From NCBI GenBank assembly GCA_013399015.1, contig VWZX01008936.1, forward strand, positions 3,924,327 to 3,988,326: DNA of 64,000 nucleotides, given 5' to 3'. This DNA is from Galbula dea. Lineage: Eukaryota; Chordata; Aves; Piciformes; Galbulidae. The translations under genes and the position numbers were made by a program. How positions within the stretch are numbered: position 1 is the stretch's first letter; the number at the start of each line of letters is the position of its first letter. The notes beneath the pieces were generated by a model. That model was not told the origin of the DNA and did not search any database. It worked only from the letters and a program-made list of their open reading frames with translations. This document shows, one piece after another, positions 38,346-50,610 of the stretch.

Positions 38346-38746
38346 GTAAGGCAAATAACAAATATTCAAAACATGTGCAAGTACCCTCCAGACTCAGCTA
38401 CATTCCCTCTAACCATTCACTAAGCAAGATGAAAAGTTGGTAAAAAAAAACAAATTAAAAATACTCAAAGGACTTTTGCATAATATTTGTAAACAGAAAC
38501 AATGTATCTGCCAAATGCATTTTTGCTGCAGTTAGTTCACTGTTCATAGCCAGATACTTCATACTTCTGCATACAAAAGCCTCTTTTTCTTTTTTACTCA
38601 GCTCCATACTAGATTCAGGTTTGTTCCAGGTAAGTAGAGACAGGGATGGTTTAGCGGTATGTGGTCAGTCGATGCAGGACTGTACCACCAATACAGCCTG
38701 CAGCATTTCTCTCCAGTGTTTTACTCTGCTTTTATTGACTTTTCAG

Positions 38747-38886
38747 AAAATGTCACCATAACACTGCAACCAACAGCAAAAACAATGAAGGACAGACAGC
38801 AGAGATCATTGCTGCCTACCTTTGCAGACCTCCTGGAAGACCAGGAACCCATTGCCCTGTCTGTGCTGGGGAGAAGGGGCACATGA
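38747..38886 (+). other. Weak candidate exon
   Basis: A pyrimidine-rich TTTTATTGACTTTTCAG precedes 38747, and the frame continuous with the upstream sequence stays open to TGA at 38884-38886. The 45-residue reading (starting NVTITLQPTAKTMKDRQQRS) is not recognised and has no domain signature. No donor or poly(A) signal clearly pairs with it. Confidence 0.12.
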
Positions 38887-40684
38887 GGGCGGCGAAGCAG
38901 CTGCCTTTGCAAATGCTCACCCCTTCATCCGTCGTGATGGATGTGTTCTCTTTCTACATCACAGCTCGTCACTTCTCTCCTTTCCCACAGACCTAGGAGA
39001 CAGGGACAATTTAATTCAGGGCGTTTCTGTGTGGTTCACTCACTGCCATCACACTATGCAGACTGCTGACTGGCATGGCCAAGGGAGCAGCAATGCCTGG
39101 CACAGGAGGAGGAGGAGGAAAGGAGGGCTGGGAAGTGTTTCCAGCCATGTCTACCACTGAAGCCAATACATTGCACAACTTCATCCTGCAAGGCTGAGAC
39201 AGCTCAGGGATCCTGAAGAAATGAGCCTTTGTTGCCAAGACATGCTCCTAGTAGGGACAGGGAATTTCTATTTCCTGGAAACAAGTGAAGCTGACTAAAA
39301 CTCTTGCTTGCTTACAATCTATTATCCATTGCAGATCCTCTAACAGATGTATCCATTTCTATCAACCATTTCAGAGTAAAGACAGGGTCAAAACATTCAT
39401 ACTATAACTTGAAGTCAGAGATCTTTTCCTTTAAAATGTTGGGTTTTTGTTTTTTAAATACCAACTAATAACTCAGTGGTTTTTATTTGCCTTTAGATTA
39501 AAGCAAAAACTGGCTACATTTGTTTAACCTCCGGCTTTGGTGGACTGACATGCCTGAACAGACCTTAATATTGCCAGGGCTGCAGATGCTGAGGTAACAG
39601 GAGAAGAGCAGCAGAAAACTGTAGCCTGTTACTAAGATCAAGCAGCTTCCAAGACCTAACCATGACCACAACAGACGTCCCATTTGAAGGGGAAGCATAT
39701 ATGAAGGAGAGACCAGCTAAGTGTATGCTGAATTCTTCACCAGCACTTCTAAATGAAAAGAAGAAAGGAAAGTAGGAAAATGATAGAGACAAAGAGGTCA
39801 CAGTGAAAGCTTTAGGAAAACTTCATGATGTTCTTTAGTTCACAAAACCCCACAAATATACACACCTACAGTGACTTATGCTGTTAATCACACATGCAGA
39901 TAAAATAGGATACAAACACCAAGAATTTAAAACAATGGTTGAAAGGAATTTGCTTATAATCCTTAGAGACTGTTATGTCCTCTTCCCTAAAAGTCCAACA
40001 GCCAAAATCTTTGCAAGTCAAGCACAATACTAAACACAGAACCATACAAATAAGAATATGGAGTTGAGGCAGAGCTGTGAGTACTGCAGGAGTTGCCATC
40101 ACCAGCTCCTGCTCTGGGAGCAAAACAGATACATAGAGAAAATGTCTGTCTTCAAAACATCTGTCTTCTGCCTACACAGGTGACATGGTCTGTCCTGGGG
40201 CAGTCAAACCTGATGGCAAGATTAACAACAGAGCTGGCATTAAAACAGGACCATCAGGAACGATTTTAGCAGAAAACAGCAGAAAAAGAAGGTGGCAGAG
40301 AAAAGTTCAGCTGAAGGAGCCCCTCACCCCACGGAAATGAAGAAATATACCCTTTGTGCTTGGCTCAACTGAACTAAAATATTCTTCTGCCGTTCAAGTA
40401 TAACTGTGCAAATATTTAAGCTAGATGGGGGAAAAAAAAGATAAATGGTATCCCTCTTAAATTCCCAGCCTTCCAGCCACATGTGTACACCCACACCCAC
40501 AGCCCCAGTGTTATACAGGTAACAGGTAAGACTCTCCTGGATATCTGGAAAAAAAGAGCAATTAGTGTTGTGTACTGTTGCCTGAGCTTAGGATTTCTCG
40601 TAGCTAAACAGATAACCAGCTTTCCTGCTTCCCTTCATCTTCTAACTGTATTTGATTTTACCAGGTACAAAAATGTTTACATTT

Positions 40685-41000
40685 GGGGGGGGGGAGAGGC
40701 GGGGAGGAAAGGCAAAATTCTATTGGACAAACTGAAGTAGCAACATCTGTCCCCAGCCAGTGCAGCCCATCCAGTTGGAAAGCATAGAGATGGAACGGAG
40801 CCCCATCTGTACCGGAGCAGGGAGCTTGCCGAATCACACACAGCAAGTTGTATGCAAGCTACAAACGAATCCAGTGTGCTGGGTCCCCAGGGCCCACAGC
40901 TGTGGCCACTGGCCCCACAGCTGCGCATGCCCAGAGCACTGCCAGGAACAACCCCACACACAAAAGGCATCACCAGCACCTGTGGATGCGCACTGAGGAT
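40685..41000. other. GC-rich patch with G10 run
   Basis: It begins with ten G residues (40685-40694) followed by GAGGCGGGGAGG and continues as GC-rich sequence to about 41000, with a CCACAGCTGTGG palindromic E-box near 40900 and a TGCGCATGC word resembling part of an NRF1 site near 40922. It is not dense enough in CpG to be an island. No open frame here has a known motif. Confidence 0.35.
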
Positions 41001-42058
41001 GATTCACTCCTCAAGCCAAAAGCATCGCACAATTAAACAAGCAAGCCCATTTAACTCATCATTAAAATGCATGCTTGTGAAACAGGACTCAAGCAGAATG
41101 AGCACTAACCTGAACACACAGGCCATGCTGCTCTGGCCTTTTTGCTTCTGCATGTCACCATCTTGACCTTAATTTTGGCTTTCTGGAAGGTGCCCATGCT
41201 GCACCCATCACTAGGTTATTAACAGTTCACTACACTAGGCACGTCCCATCTGCATCAGAAAACTAAATCAGATGCAAAATGTGTTAAGGAGGCAGCTGAA
41301 ATTTTCTACCACTATTAAAATACCAACCTGTATAGAGCTTTAGGCTACAGGTACAAAGGGAAAATAGCTTTGTTTTTACTAGTCTATGTTTTGTAAGTAA
41401 CAAAGTATTGGATATATTATAACTTTTATCAAAAGGAACTAATCATATTCAGGGTTTTTTTAAATGCACACTTATACACTCATTGTTTAAAATATTATTT
41501 CAGACACACTGAACTTTTTCAACCAGCATTAATTAAGCCTGCCAGCTAACAGATTTTAAAAGTTCTGTTTTCACCATCTAAACATGATCTGCAGGAGAAC
41601 ATGTCTTTAACGTGCTTTCAGATGGTGGTTAAGCTCTGATTGAGATCAAACTTCCATTAAATGAAAAATTGTTCTAGGAACTCAGGGAACTTCTGTTCTG
41701 ACACCAAAGCTGTTCATTACTGCAAGAGTAGGTGGGTCGCTGCATTTGGGTTTTGCTCTCTCTTGTAACAACACTGTAGTTACAAAAGTGGCTCAGCAGG
41801 TTCATCTAATATCACAACTCATTCATACTACCCACCCACTTTTTTAGCAAGCTTCTCATATGCTAAGTGACAGCAAATCAGATATAATCATCTTCCCAGG
41901 GCATCACTGCATCTTCCTATACAACAAGCACTGACATAAAACATAGTCCTTGTGAGGAGCAGAAATGCTGGGCTCAGTAGACTGTGCTACTAGGCTTATT
42001 TTCTGCTTTTATTTCTAAAACACAAGCGTTTCTTCTCTTCCAAACATCTTAATGCACC
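41001..42058. other. Non-coding unique sequence
   Basis: Nothing recognisable on either strand. AT-rich and CpG-poor. Confidence 0.55.
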
Positions 42059-42484
42059 ATGGGCCTATGTGCATTTTTCATGCATATTTGTCATGCTAAT
42101 TCGCGGACAGGCCAGCAGCAGCTGCTCATACAGACAGAGGTCATTTCCCTGCCTGTAGCCTGCAGTCTCCACGCTGTTGCTCATTACATCAATAAAAGCA
42201 CGTGTTTATGTTTCCAGGTAGTTGCCAAACTTGTGTCTTTTAGAGAAGGCTCTGATTCATACAGGGAAAGGGCTTACCCTGCATCTTCTGCAGTAGTTGC
42301 CCAGGTTTTCCTCCCATACCTACACCAGATTTATACCTTTCTGGCCAGGACAGCTCTGCAGCTCATGAAAAAAACAGCTGATCTGCTACAGTTCATAGCC
42401 CAGCATATGACAACAAACATTTACTGGCAAAGTTGCAGCATCAGTTCTCACCCCAAAGTAAGCTGCTCCTATTTCTCCATCTAA
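42059..42484 (+). other. 141-codon open frame of unknown nature
   Basis: This is an open frame from ATG 42059 to a TAA at 42482-42484. The peptide starts MGLCAFFMHICHANSRTGQQ and has no recognisable domain, signal peptide or catalytic motif. Inside it, 42190-42208 also looks like a 3' splice site (TTTATGTTTCCAG). The same stretch carries the octamer/SOX-like site at 42086, so the DNA may matter more as a non-coding element than as a gene. I regard the frame as probably fortuitous. Confidence 0.1.
42086..42100 (+). promoter_or_regulatory. SOX-octamer composite-like site
   Basis: ATTTGTCATGCTAAT matches the composite SOX plus POU octamer arrangement (CWTTGTYATGCAAAT) at 13 of 15 positions. The two differences are the first base and the ATGCTAAT octamer variant, a variant known in real enhancers. 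It is preceded by ATGCAT and followed by TTCGCG, a rare CpG pair locally. This is a motif match only. Confidence 0.35.
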
Positions 42485-42489
42485 CCTCT

Positions 42490-45121
42490 CCAGTATGTGC
42501 CACTTCTTCCAGGACAGCAGTTACATAAATTACTACAGCTAAAACCTCCTGACTAGGAACATACAAATATCACAGCTGCAAAACATCTTGCCTATGTTTT
42601 CTTGACTAAAGAATCAAGATACAAATCTCTCTTGAATCGTGTCATCTGGACCACTGTGGACAGAACACAGTATGTGTTCTAGTAGTGATAGAGCAGCATA
42701 TGAAATCTCAGTCTTTGCTGACCCAGGCAGTTAGCAAAACTTGTTTCCATTAAGTGGGAAAATTGATGACAAAGTCTATTCTCTAATTGATATAATAATA
42801 TTTCTGTTAAAAAAAGCCACACACAAAGAAACCCCACAAGCCAATTTAAAGTCCTATTTTTTTTTTAAACAAAGATTTGAGAGAGAGTTACTTTACCAAG
42901 CTTCAACCCTCATGCAGACACTAAGCAGGAAAGCGAGCTTGCCATTCTATGCCATGGGAAGTAGCTGTGGCTAGTTGGGACCATCCTTCTCCCTTGGCAT
43001 TCAAAAGGCAACCTGAGACAGAAGCCACAGGGAAAGAGAAGCACAGGTTTATCCTGCTTTCAGTGGCAGACTTTGCTGGCCACCAGGCAAGGCTCAGCTT
43101 ACACCAAAGTACCCTGACAGGCTGGTTATGTACATCTAGACTGTAGATCCTGCCACCCAAAAACCTGGTTCAGCATCAGGTCCTGCTGTACACCATTGAA
43201 CAATATTTTCTCTCCTTTGTAGACTTTTCCCTTCAGGTTACTCTTGCTCAGCTACCCTCCCCTTAGAATTGACTTAACCTAACTATTTTTTTCCCTTTGT
43301 GGGAAAAGTCAGCATTTCTATTAAAAAATAAAAAAAGAAATCAACACTGCTAGTTAATAAATACATTCTGAAAAAGAGCAAAAACTAAGCAGAAACTGAA
43401 ATTCCCAGCCATTCAAAATTTCAAAACTGACTGAGTAGCATCAAAGACAAAACTGAATTTCAAATCTTCAAAGGTAGACTGTAATGTTATGGAAATGGTT
43501 TTCAGTGACTCCTTCTAAATAAGGTTTATTTGAAATTAATACCTTTTTGCAAAGGGTTGGATGAATCAGCATTTTCCATTGGAAAAACCTTCCACCTGAA
43601 GTTCTCCAGCTTGTTCTATGGCTTTCACCAAGCTTGACTTTCCTGCCTGTCCTGTACCATGTTTATTTTAGCATCATTACATCATATTTTGTCTCATTCT
43701 CCTGGTTCTCCTTTCTGCTTCTTCCCAGCTTAACAGGGCCAACATCTAAATAAGGCTTAACCAATATAAAAATGAAGGGCTACTAGAAGTAGTAGATGGT
43801 GAGACACAGGGCTCAACACATTCCCCAGTCACGTGGATGTAAATCCTCTAAGAAGAAAGGAGGGGCTACAACTGTCATACACAAATCATTTGCCTTCTGC
43901 TGCTGACTGAACACGCAGCTTATTTTACTAAAAACTCATTCCCTTTAATTAATTTTATATATTGGTCACAGGAATTGAGTAGTATTTTTATTACAATAAG
44001 AACCAGCTATAATGCTGTTTGATACTATATAGCTGTTGTACAAATTAAAATGTAGGTGGACTGAAGCACTATGGTATGCTGGAGGAAGGAGGAGAATGTG
44101 AAAAGTAAAGCACAAAGGGATGCAGGTGAAGTGATGGCAATCAAGAAAAAGAAGAAAGACATATATGACAGGCCAGTACCTTCATGTAATTATGTCTTTT
44201 CTTATTCACCTGCTTGCATACAAATGAACTTCTGTTTCTTTCTAGGATCCTGCTAAGACCTTGAGGTGTGTGATTCCTCTTGGCAATAAGATCCCCAGCT
44301 TCTTTACATGTTGTAACTTGGAATCAATGGTAGTCAGCCTGCAGCAAGCTAAGGTCAAATTCAGCTCTGCCAACTGCTATTAAGTCAGAAGTACCAGGCA
44401 CAAGCAAGGGAAAATGACAACTGTGGAGATTAGTTTCTTCAAACTTCATGCTGCTAAAGCAGTCTTGCTTTTAAGAACATTGTACAAAAATTAAAATTGG
44501 TTCTCCCTTGTACTCCCAGACCTAATGAGACCATTACTGGCCAAGTGTAAGTCTGGAGAAGCTTGATATTGACAGATACAAGAGGATCAACATAGCACAT
44601 CAAAAAGTTAAACATATTTTACAATTTTCAGTTACTGACAGGAACATGAATAGTCGCAGAAATTATATAGATCTGTAATTTGGTAGAAAAAGACTGTCTG
44701 GAAGCTGAAACAAAAATAATATTCAGATCCAAAGAAGGCAAAAAAAAGTATTAGTAAAATAGTTTATCTGGAGTCAGATAGCACTCCATCACCTGACTTT
44801 CCTTACCAAGGCTAATGTCTTTATAATTACTGAAGGCATAATCCTCCTTGTATAGAAACATTTGAGTTCCTTTGGCCTGCGTAGCACAGCAGTTCACAGC
44901 AGGATGTGGCTACAGTCCATGATATCCCCATTAATGGTATGAGTGACAAATGTTCCAAGCAGAAATTCATCATGATATCAGGGCTGGCACTCCTAGCAGT
45001 CTCCTCCTTGCCAGAGGCTCTTTAGCAATTACAGTTTTCACTACGTAAATCTGATGTTTCAGTCAAAATACATAACAAAAAAACACAAGAAAAGCAACCA
45101 GCATTTTCCAAAAGCAAGAAA
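42490..45121. other. Non-coding unique sequence
   Basis: No gene or repeat copy is recognised. A 15-base inverted repeat TTTTCCA-T-TGGAAAA lies at 43572-43586. A 3' splice-like TTCTTTCTAG at 44236-44245 is followed by an open stretch of about 42 codons without known similarity. Confidence 0.5.
43572..43586. repeat. 15-nt inverted repeat with paired GGAAA cores
   Basis: TTTTCCA and TGGAAAA flank one T. The two GGAAA cores face each other as in dimeric NFAT/Rel-type sites. The match is to a short core only. Confidence 0.4.
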
Positions 45122-47876
45122 GGGGGGGGAAAAGCTGATGAGTATTAAATATGGTCAGAATAGCTTTCCAAAAGCCTGTTTTGATAAAACCACAATTTCT
45201 TCTTAAAATTCAGTTAATGCTAGTGAAAGCCCCACAGGAAAAAAGTATTTAAAGTTTAATTGAGGAAATTTGAGAAATGTCATTTAAAATCACATCATAC
45301 GACCTTTCACGTTCCTTACTCCTATAGCATAGCCTACAATACAAGCCCAAAATAGCTGAATTATGCCAGCAGGCAGGGTGAGGAGTGGGGGTGGGGTGTG
45401 TTGGTTAGAGATCCTGTTATGACTTCAATTAATTAATCCATTGATTGAAACACCATTCCTATTCTAAGTTAAAATATCACGTTTGACACTTGACACTATT
45501 TCAAACATCTAACAAATAAAAATTCATAAATTGAAACTTTGCAAAAATGATGGTGAGTGAGGAATTGTCAAAACCAGCAATTTTCATTTCACCATCAGAT
45601 CAGGAACAAATTCCAAAGTGGCATGATTTTTCACAAAACTGGTATTGTAGGTCTCACTGAGTATGTAACAGGTTTGATTGTAAGTTTGGCTTTTTAAAAT
45701 TTTTATGGAAAGTTGCCTGTTGCAGAGAAAAGTAACAATTTCCTACTTGGTTGAGCTTGAAAAAAGATTTGCTCCATTAATGGTTGGTCCATCCCCACTT
45801 AAAGTCAGGAAGATTGTTCCAACTCTACCTGCCACCCTTTTAGGTTCTACATCTGTGAGTCAGTAAGAAAAGCAACTCCTGGCCAAAGGACTCCTTTCTT
45901 ATCTTGCACTTTGTGATCCAATCAAAGATCTTTTGTTGAAATAATGTTGAGTGAACTGGAAAACTCAAAAAATTCAGACATATCTCTTGTGTATACCCAG
46001 GAATGCAAAGCTGGGTACTGTCCAACCATAGCCACAACCACATAAACACAACTTTTCATTTGAGGGTATGCATGTGCTCAGCTCTCTTTTTTTACCTCAC
46101 TGTTCGTGTTGGCAAGATGCTGGGGAGACATAATTGCACATAAAAGCACCAGCCTCACTATTAAAAATGGGCCTTGCTGCAAAGGAATATTGCTGATTAC
46201 ATGGAGGTGGGAAGTATGTGAAGACTGCTCCTGAGAGGAGAGACGAGAAATCCAGATATACATGAGCAAGAGTGAATAAGAAGAGAGGTGGGCTATCCTC
46301 ATAAGCATTCATCTTCATGTTCTACACCCTAGACATACTGAAGTACACAAAATAAATACAGTTTTTAATCTATACTGTCCCAGAGGTCAGTATTCGCTGT
46401 ATGTAGTTTGCTCAGAGGTGGTGAGAACCTTAGATGTACTACATATATTGTGCCTAATTACACACAGAAAAAGGAGTGGGTGACAAAGAAAACACACGTT
46501 TTTTGTAACCTTTTGGAATATTAACACAAACATTTTGTTAATTATGGCTGTGTAAGGGGACTTTTTCTGTGTGCCTGCATGCATGCCTTCCTTTAAATCT
46601 TCTACAGACATGTTTATAGAAGGAAGGATAAATATTTTTCCATAGCTTCATGGAAAATTACTATGAGAAACCTTGGAGGAATACAGCTGTGGGGTTCTTC
46701 ATTACCTCAGCCTGAACAGAGCCTTATAGGCACTGAAATTTCATTGTGCTTTGCTGGGTATGGGCTCCCAGTTGTATGCTCAGCCCTTCTGAAATACCAC
46801 ACCAAAAGAATCAGCATATTAAAATCTGGTTAGTATTTTAGAGGGAACTACCAAGGGGAAAGATTACTTTCTGACTCCATAAACTGCATACTGTTTCCCA
46901 AAACTGAACCAAATTTTATAACATGAGAAAAGGGATTTGGGAGATACCATCTCAGATAAGATCCAAGCTAGTACCTGAAGACACAGAGCCCCTTCTACAT
47001 CCACTTTTAACTCCAGAATCCTAACAACATCCTAGAAACACAACTCCCTGTGCTCCAATATCTGAGTTCAGGCAGATATTTGTCTTACACTTTGTCCCAA
47101 GCTGCAAAAATAACACCTTTCTCTTCAGAGGTAGCTGCAGTTTTGCAACACTTTAGAAACCAGTTTGACACTTCTCAATAAATCCATGAAAAGTTCCAGG
47201 ATTCTCTACAATGAAGGGCTCTTTATAGAAATAAAAAAAATATCCCATAAACAAAGCCATGCAGTAGAAAAAAAAAACAACACCCAGAAACTGGGCAGTT
47301 TTAACTGCCTTTGACTGGCATGAAGCTGATGGGCAAACAAACAAGAATAAATAAAACAAAATCAGGATAAGAAAATATTTATTACTAAGGACTTGCTGCC
47401 TACTGAACAGTTGCTAGCACAGATAAAAACACCCTTCACACTAAAAGACACTCGAGCCAGTGTTTCTCATACTCTGTCAGTGCACATGTCCAAACAGATG
47501 ACTGAATAATTAGGAGGATAGTGGGGTTTATATATTAAAAATTTTATAGTATGAATATTTTCATTCTGTGTAAATATTTGTTTAAATGGAAAACCGGAAG
47601 CTTGAATATACAAGGCAGGCTAGTGATTTCAGGAGTGAATAAGACCTTGATACCTACCTGGAGCCTTCTTTAGCATCTTTGTGTGTGTTCACCCAACACA
47701 TCAGTCCACCTCACTGAAATAGTGCATCTTATTGATTATAGTGATCTTATTGATTGTATCTTAACTCTGAATCATATTTCCAGTTAGTAATCCTCCAGTT
47801 CTGAGCTGTTCTACTGGCAGTGACCTGTTGAATTTGATAGTTGGATGCTAACAAATAAAGAACTTTTTTTTCCACA
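45122..47876. other. Non-coding unique sequence
   Basis: It starts with a G8 run (45122-45129). A G-rich patch at 45376-45396 contains GGG, GGGGG and GGGG runs. The AT-rich stretch at 45424-45450 has overlapping TTAATTAA and TAATCC homeodomain-type words. No gene or repeat is recognised. Confidence 0.5.
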
Positions 47877-47879
47877 GGA

Positions 47880-48618
47880 GTGTTGGTGCCATCCACTCTG
47901 AGGGATGATTGGATAGAAAGCAGCTCTGTGGAGAAGGGCTTGGGGGTACCGGTGGATGAAAAACTGGACAGGAGCCAACAATGTGCACTCGCAATGCAGA
48001 AAACCAAATGAATCCTGGGCTGCATCAAAAGAAGCATGATCAGCAGGCTGAAGGAAGTAATTTTTCCTCTCTACTCTGCTCTTATGAGACCTCATCTGGA
48101 GGACTGTGTTCAGCTCTGGAGCCCTCAGCACAGAAAAGGCATGGACCTGCTGGAGCAGATCCAAAGGCAGGACACAAAAAATATCAGAGGGTTGACAGAA
48201 CACCTCTCCTGTGAGGACAGGCTAAGAGAGTTGGAGTAGTCTAGGCTGGAGAAGAGAAGTCTGAGGAGACCTTATTGTAATCTTTCAGTACTTAAAAGGT
48301 GGCCTATAAGAAATATGGGGACAGTCTCTTCAGCGGGGCCTGTTGCAACAGGACAAGAGGTAATGGTTTTAAACTAAAAGAAGGGAGATTCAGACCAGAT
48401 ACAAGGAAGAAATTTTTTTACAAGGAGGGCAGTGAGGCACTGGAACAGGTTGACCAGAGAGGTGGTAGAAGCCTTATTCCTAGAAACATTCAAGGTCAGG
48501 TTGGACATGACTCTGAACAACTTGATCTAATTAAAGATGCCCCTGGTCACTGCAGAGGAGTTGGACTAGATGACGTTTAAAGGTCCTTTCCAACCTAAGC
48601 CATTCTATGATTCTTTCT
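47880..48618 (+). mobile_element. CR1 LINE, ~740-bp 3' portion, plus orientation
   Basis: This is the longest CR1 copy of the window. It begins in ORF2 (GATGATTGGATAGAAAGCAG type block), passes through the region encoding IKRSMISRLKEVIFPLYSAL and the RPHLEDCVQLWSP block, then NGFKLKEGRFRPDTRKKFF, and ends with CCTTTCCAACCTAAGCCATT and CTATGATTCTTT, the normal CR1 3' end. ORF2 codes for endonuclease and reverse transcriptase; only the part after the catalytic core remains. The frame is broken by an in-frame TGA at 48009-48011, a TAG at 48237-48239 and a frameshift before 48299, so the copy is inactive. The antisense strand carries a 130-codon shadow frame that is not a gene. Confidence 0.97.
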
Positions 48619-48721
48619 ACTCCTGGGTAACTGCCCAAAGTTCATCTGAACTCTACCTAAGTTAAATATGTACAAGGTCAGAGAGAAGATGTTGGTGACT
48701 GTCTGCATAAACTAATTTTTC

Positions 48722-48737
48722 TTTTTTTTTTTTTTTT
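48722..48737. repeat. Poly(T) run, 16 bases
   Basis: T16 within a longer T-rich run ending in AGG. It resembles a splice acceptor but no coding frame or exon signature follows. An A13 run lies at 48957-48969. Confidence 0.9.
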
Positions 48738-49289
48738 AGGATTTTCAAAATGCTTTGTTTCAAAAGCTTCTTCTCCAAAAAAAAGTTTATAATTACTTGT
48801 TTCATTCTTTCCCTTTTTAGCTTCTTAAAAGGGAGACCAAAAGAAATTTGAAATGTAATACCACAAAAAGTTATTTGTATTGTTTTAACAATGCAGTCAT
48901 TAAAAGTTTTCTAAAAAAAGTAAGCATTCTTTTGCAAAAACAAATGTTCTGGTTTTAAAAAAAAAAAAAGGTCATTTCTGAATCAAACAATTTCCATTGA
49001 CCAAAATTAACTGCAAAGAAAGAAGGCTGGACAACTTCTCTCCCACCCATTACCCAGATTCTAAGACATTTGTGGAAAAAATATTTTGGTCCTAAAAAGC
49101 ACGATCCATTAAGTGAACAAGGTTCTGCTGACTTTACTGGAGCACAGACTAGATCCTATATGAGAAAAGGACAGTAATTAAGCATCCAGCTGGTCAGACA
49201 TGTCTCTCTGAACACAGCCAAATTAAGTGATTTGGTTTACCTTTTCTAAAGCAAAGCACTTGATACGTCAGCTCAAGCTTTGCTGAATG

Positions 49290-49700
49290 AGAAGCTGTTG
49301 CCTTTTTTGGCCTTCCCTTCCCACCCAGAAACCTCTTGAGGTCCCTCCATCCCATAGTTGCCCCAGACTTCCCTTGGAACATCTCTGCACAGTCCACCCC
49401 TATTCCCAACAGCTCCCCATGCCACAGGCACCCCATGCTCTCCCTTACTCCCAAGCAGGAACTCTGCAAACCTTCTTCCTCTTCCCACCGCCATGGTGGG
49501 CAACTCTCTTCATGTGCTTCATGCTGCAAAGGCCATGTGTGAAGGGGGCTGGAAAAGCCCCTGACATCCCTCCAAGACAAAGCATGTTCTGACCCAGAGA
49601 AAACAGCAGGCTATGACCCTGCTTCACAGGTGCATGGACCCCAGCTGGCCCCCGGTTTTTCCCCTCCTGGGCAGTAGTTCTGGCTCTGACCCAGGTCAGA
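49290..49700. other. C-rich, GC-elevated block
   Basis: The plus strand is markedly C-rich (many CCC runs) compared with its neighbours. It hosts overlapping open frames on both strands, the longest 128 codons on the minus strand (49580-49194), none with a recognisable domain. CpGs are few. The cause of the composition shift is not visible; it could be an old insertion, a conserved element or an exon of unknown sequence. Confidence 0.3.
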
Positions 49701-50261
49701 AGTGTATCAGATGTGACTAAAATTTTGGAACCAGCCAGATGAGGCCATCAGACCAAGCTGACACATCACCAGTAAAGGAGGCCCTCAGTTGCACTGAGCC
49801 AGCAGATGTAGCTATGAGCTCCTGCTTCCTTTTCCTCCGGACCTGCACACGGTAGCCTGCGACTGTGAACCTGCCACATAATTTCCTTAGCTTCTGTTGT
49901 TCTAAGCCCAGGTCACAGTGCTTCATATTATTATTCTCCTCTTTTTCCTTCCTTCATCTAAAAATAGCAGGCAGCATTAAAGTGTTAAGATTGTCAGAAA
50001 TAAGGGGTAAAAAAACACCCCCAAAACAGTTTTCCCTAGAGCCTCCCATTTCAAGCCTGTAATTTAGAAAAACAAATACATATTACATTACTGTGATTAG
50101 CACTGAATGAAACAAGCTCCCATCTTTTGTTTCATCTACATCTTTTCATGGAAGACTGAAGATAAGCTGTTTTCTGCCTGCAGAATAGCTTCAGGCAGGT
50201 TTTTTTCCATAAGCAACTAACTAGTCAGTGCACACCTTAACAGGAGGTCAAATCAATACAT

Positions 50262-50292
50262 TTAAAAAACAAACAAACAAAAAAATAAAAAG
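50262..50292. repeat. A-rich tract with CAAA units
   Basis: A-rich sequence containing (AAAC)n-like units. It lies just before the candidate conserved element at 50.3 kb. Confidence 0.85.
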
Positions 50293-50610
50293 CTGTTGCT
50301 ACTTATCTTTGCAACAGAGCTGTGATGAGTGCTGCTAAGCCTTTTTACAAACAGTGCTGTAAGGCAAAGAGATAGAAATCCAGCCCCTTCCCGCGGCAGA
50401 GCCCGGCTAGAAGAGCTCTCCTGTCAGAGGCCTTGGGTCGCCTCAAGCACTTTGATGATCTGGAGCTATAGTTACAGTAACCAAGCAAGTGTTTAAGGCC
50501 TGGACTCTGCTAACAAGCTCATTGCCGTAATTTATTACCAGCACAGTCCTATTAAAGGCATCAATGGCAGAAGCTGTTGCCTGTTTGAGGCCATAGCACT
50601 TTGTTAAATG
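50293..50610. promoter_or_regulatory. Candidate conserved non-coding element
   Basis: In CpG-poor surroundings this stretch keeps several CpGs (CCGCGG at 50391-50396, CCCGG, GTCGCC, GCCGTA) and packs recognisable transcription-factor words: CTTTGATG (TCF/LEF type, 50450-50457), GTTAC-A-GTAAC inverted repeat (50471-50481), TAATTTATTA (homeodomain type, 50528-50537) and CAAGTG. It has no open frame of note. The mix of retained CpG and dense motifs is typical of developmental enhancers, but conservation was not tested. Confidence 0.3.

Noticed and set aside
42059..42484. 141-codon plus-strand frame as a protein-coding gene
   Set aside because: No recognisable domain, no Kozak or exon support; the internal motif content points to a non-coding role if any.
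47811..48203. 130-codon minus-strand frame
   Set aside because: It is the antisense shadow of the CR1 copy at 47880-48618.
48705..48740. T-rich run ending in AG that looks like an ideal splice acceptor
   Set aside because: It is a T16 mononucleotide repeat; the following sequence has no open frame or exon signature.
49194..49580. 128-codon minus-strand frame in the C-rich block
   Set aside because: No domain, no splice framing and several overlapping frames on both strands; best explained by stop-poor GC-rich composition.
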